From NCBI GenBank assembly GCA_960531495.1, contig OY482847.1, positions 7,802,492 through 7,866,491 of the forward strand: 64,000 nucleotides of DNA. The letters are read 5' to 3'. Below, in pieces: positions 29,698-61,900 of the stretch. The position numbers were made by a program, and so were the translations under genes. The stretch is from Zeus faber (taxonomy: Eukaryota; Chordata; Actinopteri; Zeiformes; Zeidae). The notes beneath the pieces were generated by a model. That model worked only from the letters and a program-made list of their open reading frames with translations, was not told where the DNA came from and made no database searches. Positions within the stretch are counted from its first letter, which is position 1. Every line of letters begins with the position of its first letter.

Positions 29698-29808
29698 TCT
29701 CTCTTTTTAACACTCTCGCTCACTCACACTAATATATTATATTATGTCTCTCACTCACACTTATATATCATATTAGTGTGAGTGAGAGAGAGTGTTAAAA
29801 AGAGAGAG
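29698..29808. repeat. long imperfect palindrome beside a (TA)n tract
   Basis: The arm ctctctttttaacactctcg... (29698-29735) is complementary to 29770-29808 with only one or two mismatches, around an AT-rich centre of about 35 nt. A (TA)n at 29619-29654 lies just upstream. Confidence 0.9.
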
Positions 29809-30778
29809 AGGCAGAATGGACGAGAGATCAGAGAAACAAATAACGTGAAAGGAAATGAAAGGAAGGGAAGAAAACGGCACGTCTCAAGTTGGCAGAAGGC
29901 TGCTCACGCTGAGAGAGAAATGAGCCATTGACAGATCGAAAACAGGAGAAAATGACACTGAGAAGGTGAATGTGGGGAGAGCTGGTGGGAATGTGAGTGG
30001 GAGCTGAGAGCGCCGCAGTTGATAAAAAGCCAGGACACGGGAGGGTGAGCTAAATTAACGTAGATACAGTTTATATTTTTCATTTTTCGTGCCGCTTTCC
30101 CTAATATTCCTTCCCTCGTATTCGTTCCTCAAACATCCTTCCCATTCTCCTACATGAGCAATTACTTTGAATCTCGAACATTGTATGTTCAAAGAATATT
30201 TTCTTTCTGTTGTTGCGATCTGGGAAATCCGCACTTCATTCCTTCGTTGAGTCATCGTTGAGCAACACTCTGCACGGTGGCCGGGGCGCAAAGCCACATT
30301 TGCAAAATGCCAACGTCGATATTTAAAAGAGGGATATGAGGTTGAACAAACAGACAGAGAGAGGGATGAAGAGGAGGGGGGGGCTTTTAAGAGGCCATAC
30401 CCTTTGTTTATTCCCAGCACACACTCCTCAATTATTGAACACTTTGATGGCTGTAGAGAGAAGGTGGAGGTGGAGAAAGAGAAGGAGGGCTGCGGGAGTA
30501 CTGGACGTGGGCGATGCTTCATCACGCATCAACACTGCGGCGGCCCACTTTTGGGCGCTGTGCACGATGACTGACGGACTCCTCGGGCCTGCGGCGGGAA
30601 CGGGGTTTCACTGTCCTCGGTCCCAGCGGGGGGCCGAGAGCACCAGCGCCAAAACTTCATTTTCAGAACTGTCAAACTTATCAAAGTGTACCAGCCTTTG
30701 TCTTGTGGCTGGTAGCATTGTACCCGGCATGCCCTGGGCCTGTTATAAAACTGAGGCAGTTCACTAAATATAAATCTA

Positions 30779-30923
<145 letters not shown>

Positions 30924-32229
30924 CGAGATTTCTGTTCCAGCTTCAAATCCCCATTGATTTTCTTTGTGTACAGGGCTTTGTTTCGGCCTTTTTGCCTTCA
31001 GTTGCATGCACACTAACTTGTGAGATTTTGTTTTTTTTATGAAAATCATCCCTTCAAGACCAACCAAGGAACCAGATTGGGTTTACAGTTTAAGCCGATT
31101 AGATGAAAAGAAAAAATTCTGATTTAAAAAAATGGCATTTCCCAGCGAGTTCAGCGTTGTGGCATTCTTCATACGGTGGAAAACATGAGACAGAGCCGCA
31201 TATCAAGAAAGAAAGAGACAAATATCCGCAGAGAGAAAGGAGAGAAAAAGAAAAACGGTGTTCCGGGGGCGAACGGGAGGGACGTGGTTTGGGCGGGTGC
31301 GCCTGCTTACGACGAGCTTCTGAGGCTGCCCGGGTTGTCTCCCCATCATGCACTGGAGCACCAGCAGCAATCACATCCAGCAGCTCCACCACAGATGTCT
31401 AAAAGCTGCATACATTTTTCATAGTGTGTATTTCAGGCTCCTCCTGCGTGGATTTCTATGAAACATTGAGTGTCTGGCGGCGCTTCAAGGAGCCAAGATG
31501 GAACATGGTCTCCGCACTGTTCACGTGGCGTGTTTTTCTTTGTTGTTTTTGTTGTCCAATTTATTAGTGTTTGTGCACTACGTGTGTAGCTCCCTCCTCT
31601 TGTGGCAGTCTGTAAAAGTAGCATTCCTTCTTTGCCCGTTTGCAATTCATGCATGGACTACGAAAGCATAATGTTAATCAGAGCATGAAATGAATGGAGG
31701 GGTCAGGGGAGGGATCCGGGTTCCATCTGTGGCTGGGGAGAAGGAGACACGTTTGACAACGTGGGTCTAGCTCCCGTGGCTTCCTTCGGCACTACATTGT
31801 TGCTCACCGCGGCTTTAATTTAATCAATTTTCTCGCCCATCCCTACACGTCTCATTTCCAATTCAAACAAGCTTAAATGTCCCAAATGGCAGAACTTTGG
31901 AGCGACCTCGAAAGAACTGCCCTTACAGCACATCCGTCATTCTGAGGTCAGCGACGGACCTTTGGAGAGGCAAACGATGTACACAGCAGGGAAATAGGAT
32001 CCCAAATGGGGAACAACTTAAATAACATGAATTCTCTCGTCATCTCTTTGTCTGCCTATCTGAGTCACACTTTAGATTTGAGGCAGACTGTTATAACCCG
32101 CACCTCCCCTCTCAACCCTCCTCTGTCTCTCGGTCCATCTATATTATATATTCACTTTCATTCACCTTTTTCATTATTTTTCTCTTCTTTTTCAGCGTCC
32201 TCTTCTGAGACCACAGTTCAACAGCCACC

Positions 32230-54148
<21,919 letters not shown>

Positions 54149-55735
54149 GCTGCCGGGAGACGTGCATTCATCCACAGTTTACCCCCATCAACCCCGCTCA
54201 ACCCCCCCCCCAACCCCGCCCCGTCCCAAACACCTGCGACCCCCGGCCCTCTCCCTTGCTTGTCAGTGGGTGGCGCAAAATTCATGCTTTTATCGTGATA
54301 CTTACTCTGTAGAGGTTTGCACACATGCACATATCAGACCGTCTTCTGACCCCCTCCTCCTCCTCCTCCTCCTCCTCTCTGTCGTCAATGTCGTACCGTG
54401 TCGTCTCTCTTTGTCTTTTGCTAAAATATGATAGTCCTTTCGCCCGATGTCTGCCTACTCTCCCCCAGCCCGCTCCCTTCTTGTATATAGTCCTTCTTTA
54501 ATGGTTTTGTGGATTTAAATCCGTTGCCTAGAACTCTTTGTACGTCACTCTGTCTCTCTCGCTCGTTGTCTCAGTCTTGTTGTCTGTCATTTTTTTAAGT
54601 CGATGTGTAATATAAACTGTATACACTCCTTGCTCCAAAACACCTAACATTGTGGGATGTGCTTGTCTTCATGCCGAACCTCCCCTCCCTATCAGTATTC
54701 TGCTATTGTCCATGTAAAACACACTGCATTTCTCTCAGTATTGATGTTGTGATGCTAAACTATAAGACCACGGCGGTTCACGATGAATTCAAAGCCCTCC
54801 CGCCCTCCAGCCAGGATCCCCCACCGCAAAACTACACTATGTATTGGATCGACGTGGACACTGGGATGTCATTACAGCAGCCGTCTCCATCTACAAATTA
54901 TTACAGCTGCTCTAGCGCACCTCAACCATTTGAGACCAAGGTTGTTCGTTTGGCAAGAGAGAGGCGAGAGTTTGACTGTAAGCACCGGAGTCGTTGGTTA
55001 GACAGCGTTGTCTCTATTGATGGCACAGAATTCACACAGTTTGTCGTAACCTTTCTCTCAGGGACTTGAATCCGAATATGTATGAATATGTAACTCACAC
55101 CTTGTGATTTTTAATCAAAAGTAAAAGTTGGAACATCTAACCACGCACTTAATAATCTGTGTTTGCTCGGCGACCAAACGCGCGCGGCGTTGGGAGTAGG
55201 ACTGCTCTGTTCGTGGGATCCTTCTGTAACCATCAGCACGCTATCTAGCCTCGAACCTGGATAGTTACACTTGGATTTGGTGTGAGAGGCAGTAGGACAG
55301 CGCTTGGCTGGAGGTCAGGGTCGCACAGCAACGCAGCAACAGATAAACAAATCTAATGATCACTACTGTAAACAGGCTCATATAAACCACACACACTGGC
55401 AGGTGAGTCAACAACCTGGGCACATGCCGGCTCAGCTCCATTATACAACGGTTCACTATATATATATATATATATATGTATTGCTCAGTACGCGTGTTAT
55501 GCATGTCCAACTGCTGTTAGAACAACATAATTGAATTAGGTGAGAAGAATATCATAACAGGGCGATCGCATGCTCCGTGTGTAGGCCTTACAACGGTGAG
55601 GCCGACGTTTCCTGACCCCCTTGCAATAGTGCCACTCTTTTTGTTTTACATTTACTGTACATCATACCTTTCCAAGCTGTGACCATCATTGTACAATAAT
55701 ACCATGGGAAATGCCAATAAAAACATAAATGTAGA
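54149..55735 (+). other. snap25: snap25 3' UTR
   Basis: About 1.6 kb to a poly(A) signal, AATAAA, at 55716-55721 (atgccaataaaaacataaat). It has C-rich and CTC-repeat parts (54190-54250, 54350-54376) and a (TA)n at 55458-55477. No coding frame in it looks real. Confidence 0.8.
55716..55721 (+). terminator. snap25: snap25 poly(A) signal
   Basis: The canonical hexamer, the first AATAAA after the stop codon. Cleavage is probably within 10-30 nt. Confidence 0.75.
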
Positions 55736-55739
55736 AAAT

Positions 55740-57335
55740 AACCGAGCTTGCTTTGGGCCTTTTGTCACACCACGACACAAGCGCTGGAACACTCTGAGGT
55801 CCCGGCATTGACGCTGCCACGATTCAGGTCAATATTTACAATAGGGTTCGACCTAATTTCACAGATGAAATGAGCCTGAAAGAGCTCAACTTATTCACAA
55901 AGTGTAATAAATGTGCTTGAATGTGATACCATGTACAGTATATATAGAGGAATGCTATATATACTATACTATATATACACTATATATTATATATATATAT
56001 ATGTATGTATATATATAGCATCCTCACGGCTTAGATATGCTAAAAGCTCACTGGAATTTATCGTAATCCTTTACCGTACAGCGGGTATCGCAGGGACCCA
56101 CAGCTCAGCTCGTTCAGCTGCAGCACAGGCTGCCTGGAGCTCAGGGGCTTTCAGTGAATTTCTCCACACGGCAGCAGAAAGTCCGCGCCCACGGGCACCG
56201 GAAAAAAAAAACACCAAAAAAAAAACACGGCGAGCGGGGCTCCCCGGCCGCTCGCCACACAACACACGCCTCCGTGCCTGCGGACCTGAAACAAAGTCAG
56301 GCCTCCGAAACGACAGGATTCCCGCTCTCCCGAAGCGACAGAGAAAGAGAGAGAGAGGGAGAGAGAGGGGGGGGGGGACGGAGGGAGAAGGAACCATGTG
56401 AGAAGCATAGGGAGCAAGAGACTTGAGCGCATTAGCCTAATGGACCTCTGTTGTGCCGTGCCGCTCTGGGTTCAGGGCAGATTAGTCCGCCACGTCACCA
56501 AGAGCGCACACAAACTTGAATCGGCAGACGTACATGGAGGGGTGATCCACTCAACGCGAGCCACACCCATCCACGCCCACTGCGCAGGGGTAGACGTCAG
56601 CGTACACGCGTGAATAAATACATACAGAAGTACACGACCTACACACGGGTATAGGCCTAGAGGGACGCTTAGTTCATATCGATCTCTCATTAAGAGCTTG
56701 CTTCTGTTTTCCCCCCCCGTACTGTTTGCAACCCATCTTCCGGTCGACTGTGAGGCTTCCGTCTCACCTTGCACCCTGTGACATTCTAAAAAATGTGCCA
56801 TGTTCGTTGGCGTCTGTGGCTACAACTCACAGGGTCCCTCGCGGGCCCGCGCGGCCGGCTCCCCGTTTTCGGTGCCACAGCTTCCCCTAGCGGCAGAGGA
56901 CGCGAGCCCTCCCTCCGCCGGCAGACGGGTGCAGCCTGTCGGTCGTTCATTTATCAAGGCGTCCGTCCATGTTGCTGTCGTTTAATGACAAATGCGCCGT
57001 TTCTCGCACGCACGCACGCACGCACGCACATTTAGGCAATTCATCCATCAAATGACGGGCGGCTCTCAATTATTTTTGGAATTCAGTGAATGAATTCCTG
57101 GTCCAATCGGGAAAAAAAACAACAACAAAAAAAACCATTGATAGCAGCTTCATGTATGTTTATACACACAGAATGTTCCATTACATTCTGATGTTATTGT
57201 ATTGTTCGAGTCAAACAGTGCACGGCGGAGGGCTTTCACAAAAGACAGTGTAATGAACTCAGCTAAAAAGACCAACAGCGAAGTGTACTATTCATGTATG
57301 TCAGACGTTTTTGCATTACATTAAGTTTAATAATA
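55740..57335. other. intergenic spacer with two CpG-rich patches
   Basis: No gene is assigned. A (TA)-rich stretch lies at 55930-56020. GC-rich, CpG-bearing patches lie at about 56080-56340 and 56800-57030, the second ending in a gcac tetranucleotide repeat (57007-57028). Open frames on both strands here have no recognisable domain. Confidence 0.45.
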
Positions 57336-57339
57336 AACT

Positions 57340-57340
<1 letters not shown>

Positions 57341-57408
<68 letters not shown>

Positions 57409-57443
57409 AAGAAGAAGAAGAAGAAGAAGAAGAAGAAGAAGAA
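57341..57443. repeat. compound (AAT)n-(GAA)n microsatellite
   Basis: About 40 bp of AAT followed by about 63 bp of pure GAA. Confidence 0.98.
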
Positions 57444-57497
57444 TAACAGAGATGTGCCTTTTATTATAATAAGTAGCCATAATAATAATAATAATTA

Positions 57498-57792
57498 CAT
57501 TTAGCAGACGCTTTTATCCAAAGTCTTGTAATCTAAGGGTTGCTGGTCCAATCCCAGGCTCCTCCTGCTAGCATGCTGTAGTGTCCTTGAGCAAGACACT
57601 TAACCCCTAATTGCTCCTGATGGCTGCGTCCGTCGGTGTTTGAGCAATTGTAAGTCGCTTTGGATAAAAGCGTCTGCTAAATGCAATGTAATGGACGCAG
57701 CCATCAGGAGCAATTAGGGGTTGTGTGTCTTGCTCAAGGACACTACAGCATGCTAGCAGGAGGAGCCTGGGATCGGACCAGCAACCTTTAGA
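57498..57792. mobile_element. foldback (inverted-repeat) element
   Basis: Arms 57532-57631 and 57693-57792 are near-complementary over about 100 bp (for example cctcctgctagcatgctgta against tacagcatgctagcaggagg). Inside and outside them ttagcagacgcttttatcca (57500-57519) pairs with tggataaaagcgtctgctaa (57661-57680). Both units are common teleost repeats. It looks like two opposed insertions or a MITE-like foldback. No coding capacity. Confidence 0.8.
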
Positions 57793-57935
57793 CGATAAGA
57801 CAATAAGAAATTATTATCATTATTATTATTATTTATGTGATCATTTGTGGTGTCACAAAGCCAAATGTGTGGTAACACTTAAAATATGGTATTTTGTTGT
57901 GCCTGCCTGTTTATTTGATGTGATGTAATAAATAA

Positions 57936-58663
57936 AATAAAGGTGATAAAGCTCATAAAGGTGATAAAGATGATACAGGTGATACGGGTGATAAAGGTGA
58001 TATAGGTGATATAGGTGATATAGGTGATAAAGATCATAAAGGTGATAAAGGTCATAAAGCTGATAAAGGTGATAAAGCTGATAAAGGTGATAAAGGTGAT
58101 AAAGCTGATAAAGGTGATAAAGCTGATAAAGGTGATAAAGCTGATAAAGGTGATAAAGGTGATAAAGCTGATAAAGGTGATAAAGCTGATAAATGTGATA
58201 AAGCTGATAAAGGTGATAAAGGTGATAAAGCTGATAAAGGTGATAAAGCTGATAAAGTTCATAAAGGTGATAAAGCTGATAAAGCTGATAAAGCTGATAA
58301 AGTTCATAAAGGTGATAAAGCTGATAAAGCTGATAAAGGTGATAAAGCTGATAAAGGTGATAAAGCTGATAAAGGTGATAAAGGTGATAAAGCTGATAAA
58401 GGTGATAAAGTTCATAAAGGTGATAAAGCTGATAAAGTTCATAAAGGTGATAAAGCTGATAAAGTTCATAAAGGTGATAAAGCTGATAAAGTTCATAAAG
58501 GTGATAAAGTTCATAAAGCTGATAAAGCTGATAAAGCTGATATAGGTGATAAAGTTCATAAAGGTGATAAAGCTGATAAAGTTCATAAAGGTGATAAAGC
58601 TGATAAAGTTCATAAAGGTGATAAAGCTGATAAAGTTCATAAAGGTGATAAAGTTCATAAAGC
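57936..58663. repeat. 9-bp tandem array (about 80 units) upstream of cox5a
   Basis: Units are gataaaggt, gataaagct and (g/c)ataaagtt variants in a patterned order. Toward the cox5a side a 27-bp higher-order unit (gct, gtt, ggt types) recurs. Because 9 is a multiple of 3, several frames stay open on both strands. The reverse-strand frame of 281 codons (58698-57853) and the + strand IKVIKL-type frames are by-products. The array ends about 190 bp before the cox5a ATG. Confidence 0.97.
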
Positions 58664-58852
58664 TTTGTCATAAGCGGATCACCGCGCTGCCGAGCCACCG
58701 CTCGAGCACGTACGCCATGTTGAGCGCAGGCGCAGAATCCCCCGCCCCGCCCCCCGCCCCCCGTCCTGACGCGCCGCAGAGCGTCACTTCCGCCACGTCA
58801 CTTCCTTAGCACCCGGCACCGCTTAGCCACCGACTCTCCGCCGAGCGGCAAC
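58664..58852 (+). promoter_or_regulatory. cox5a: cox5a promoter, TATA-less CpG island
   Basis: Between the array and the ATG lie a YY1-like site on the reverse strand (gccatgttg, about 58714-58722) and an NRF-1-like gcgcaggcgca (58724-58734). Next come a run of GC boxes (ccccgccccgcccccc, about 58741-58762) and two ETS/GABP-type sites, cacttccg (58785-58792) and cacttcct (58799-58806), 14 bp apart. This is the standard set for nuclear genes of the respiratory chain. Start site not determined. Confidence 0.7.
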
Positions 58853-58925
58853 ATGTTCCGAGCCGTGTTCCGACTGTCTCCTGCGGGCTTGCGGAGCGTG
58901 GCGCGGCTGCCGCCCTCTTGCTCAG
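58853..58925 (+). CDS. cox5a: cox5a exon 1
   Basis: ATG in the context cggcaacATGT. 24 codons plus one base of mitochondrial presequence, donor CTCAG|gtagga. It lies in a CpG island that continues to about 59900. Confidence 0.93.
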
Positions 58926-61900
58926 GTAGGACCGTCCGTCACGGCCGTGTCGCCGAACGAGACATTAAGCTGAGGCGAGTGACCGGGTGAGTCAGTCGGT
59001 CGGTGCGCGCTCTGTCAGAGGGTGACATTGAGCGGCGCTGAATGTGACCCGCACGTTCCCCGGCCGAACGGCGGAGCTCCACACAAACAGACGTGGTTTC
59101 CTGACTAACGTCGGTGCGCTGGGGCCGAAGGCGCGCTTCGCCCGTGGGGCGGTGACCTTGCGGCGCCCCGGTCCAGCGCTCCGTTCCGCCGGCGTGATCG
59201 ACTCCGGTCGGAGTAGCGGCGGAAGGCTCGCGAACGAACCGGTCCCCGCGAACGAAACCCTGTTCAAGCGACTCGGGCGTTTGGAGTCACTCCAGGCCAA
59301 GATATAGCGCGAGTTATCGGCGCGTGGGGAAATAATCGCGGAGTCGTCGTCTAAATTGAAGCCCGGCGAGCGAACAAGGTCGGTGCGTTTGGCATAGTTC
59401 GTGTTGAACGTCACCGATTTACACCTTCACATTCCACCAAAATGAATAGATTCCACAGAAATACACGACTTTTTCGGGATTCACTCGCCGCCAAGATGCA
59501 CGGCTTTTTTTTTTTTTTTTTTTTTTTTTTGTATGGGATCCGTCCCGTGCGTCCTTCACGGCTTAGCAAATAAACGTGACGTAACTCGGCGATTCTTGAG
59601 ACAAATCCGCGTTGATCGCTCGCCCCTCACCGGGAGCCCGGCCTCGTATCACCCCGCGGTACTCCCGCTGCACGGCGAGCGACTCGTTCGGCGGTCGAAC
59701 CTTTCATCGGGGCGGGCGAGGGACCTTTGGACCTCACCGACACCGAGTCGTCTTCTCCGTTCCCGTGGAACGCAGCACCGCTCCCTGCTGCCTCTGGTCT
59801 CGACCCGATACGGACTTGCGGCGCTTTCTCCACCTTTGATTGTGTGGCCGGGAGCGTTCTCACCCTTTGTAAACAACCAACTTTTGCGCCGTGTCCTCTG
59901 TGAAAGTCACACCCTGCACATGCACCCCGTGGGCACTTTCTTAGGTCCACCTGTACAATCCAATTAAATCCAGTGCACCAGCTCAGCCGTGAATTTTGTC
60001 GTGATTAATGTTCAGTGTTTTTATTTGACTCTGTCATAGGTGAGGTGTTAACTCAATGATATACTTTCCCTGATACATTAGTCTGTTCCATTTATTCCTA
60101 TTTTGTACCCCCACTCTGCATTACCTTTGAGTTGTTATTGTATTTTATTCTATATATTTTATTTTATTCTATAGTATTCGACTTACTGCATTACGTTTAA
60201 GGAATCAGTTAGTTAGGCAAGTAGAAATTTTTAGGTAGCCATTGTGCACAGTCTAGAACATATTGTGCGTAATCACCAGGTGCTTTGCACTGACATTTCA
60301 TTGCATATATGTATGAACATATGTATATGTATGTGACGAATAAACCTCTTGAATATGTTTTAGCATCAAGTTCGTGGCTGGTGGTGGTGTTGTACTGAGC
60401 TGCATTATATTCAGAGGTGTAATTAATATTCTGTCGCCCTAATGTAAGTAAATCCAAGGACAAAAACAATTAGAAACACCTGTTAATATAATGTGGTTCA
60501 GTGCAACACCACATTTAACTTTGACCTCAGTCATAAGCATATCATTGAATTCACACATTTCTGACTCTGTCATCAAAGACGGAAGGAACGTTATAAACTT
60601 CATTAAAGTAGAACTCATGGCTGAGCTGGTTTATTGGATCATATTGGATTGTACAGGTGTACCTAATATAGTGCCGGTGCCTTGGCTCCGCTTTTTCCAG
60701 TTCCTTCCTTCACAAAAACACGTTTTCATCAAACTTAGACCACGGCACGTCAGCATGAACTGCCCTGAATGTAATTCTTTAGTTTTGTGTCTGTGGGTTT
60801 CACAGTTTGAGCGCCAGGCACTTCCTGCTGGAGAATAATAAAAATCATGTACTTACCTATATCCTTTACCAAATATTATAATACTTAACCTTGAACCTGC
60901 AATACTTTATTGGATAGAGAGGTGATTTGTCCAAAAATTGGAATGGCATTTCTTTATTTTAATTTTTTTTGTAGATTGTGGGCTATCTTAACCAGTTATT
61001 ATCCGTTTACTTATGGCTAAACTCATTTAATTTGCTACATATGGCGTTGATTTACATATCTTTGATATTGCTGTAATTAATTGAATTTACTTAAATGTTT
61101 CCTCGTTGGGACTCTGATCTTGTGCTTTCCAGCTCCCTTGGCCTCCAGATGTTATTCCCATGGGAAGGTGGAGACAGATGAGGAATTTGACGCTCGCTGG
61201 GTGACCTACTTCAGCAAGCCAGATATCGATGCCTGGGAGCTCAAAAAAGGTGACTGTACTGCCCATTTCTCTTTATATCATTTGCATGATACTGTCTTCT
61301 AACATCTTAAAGTGCATGATCATAAATGCTCATACGCCTGTTGTTGCTCATTAAATATACCTCAAAAAAAGGCCTGCCCACTTAGGAAAAGGAAGATATA
61401 GCCTACTTTAAATACAGATAAATTAAGTTACTAAAACTTGTTTCCTAAAGATAACTGCTTTTAGAAAAAGATTTCTATCAGAATGCTTTTCCTCTCACCC
61501 TAGTACACTCAGCAGGGATGTGGTAAAATTGTAGTAAAGCTGCAGCACTGCAGAACGATATGAGGAAATGATAAACACGTACTTTCCCTAACCACAGGGT
61601 TGAGTCACAGAGTACACTGTCTCAAATACAAGCAACAGGCCTTTTTGGTATTTGGACCTCGAGCAGTCTTAGGTTTATTGCTCCCCAGTATCACATGCTT
61701 AGTATTTCTCTTCAAAATTGGAAAAACTCTCTGTGGGGACTCTACCCACAGATACTCAATCGGGGGGGGGTGGTACCACGTGGGACTGATTGGGCCGATG
61801 CAGGACCAAGCCAGCGCCGTCACCTGCAGCCCATGGCTTAGCCGTGCCCCCTTGTCTGCCACACATAAATCCTATATAAATCAAACTTGATGCAATAAGT

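Noticed and set aside
31103-31424. Frames with basic, Glu/Arg-rich sequence near 31.1-31.4 kb
   Set aside because: Derived from purine-rich low-complexity DNA. No splice signals match snap25 phases.
56071-56432. Overlapping frames on both strands in the CpG-rich patch
   Set aside because: Several frames stay open together because of GC-rich composition. None has a recognisable domain.
57853-58698. 281-codon reverse-strand frame and the overlapping + strand IKVIKL-type frames
   Set aside because: Open only because the 9-bp repeat is a multiple of three and free of stop codons. No initiation context, domain or non-repeat coding part.
59044-59967. Frames in the CpG-rich start of cox5a intron 1
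   Set aside because: GC-driven, open on both strands and lying in an intron of a well-supported gene.
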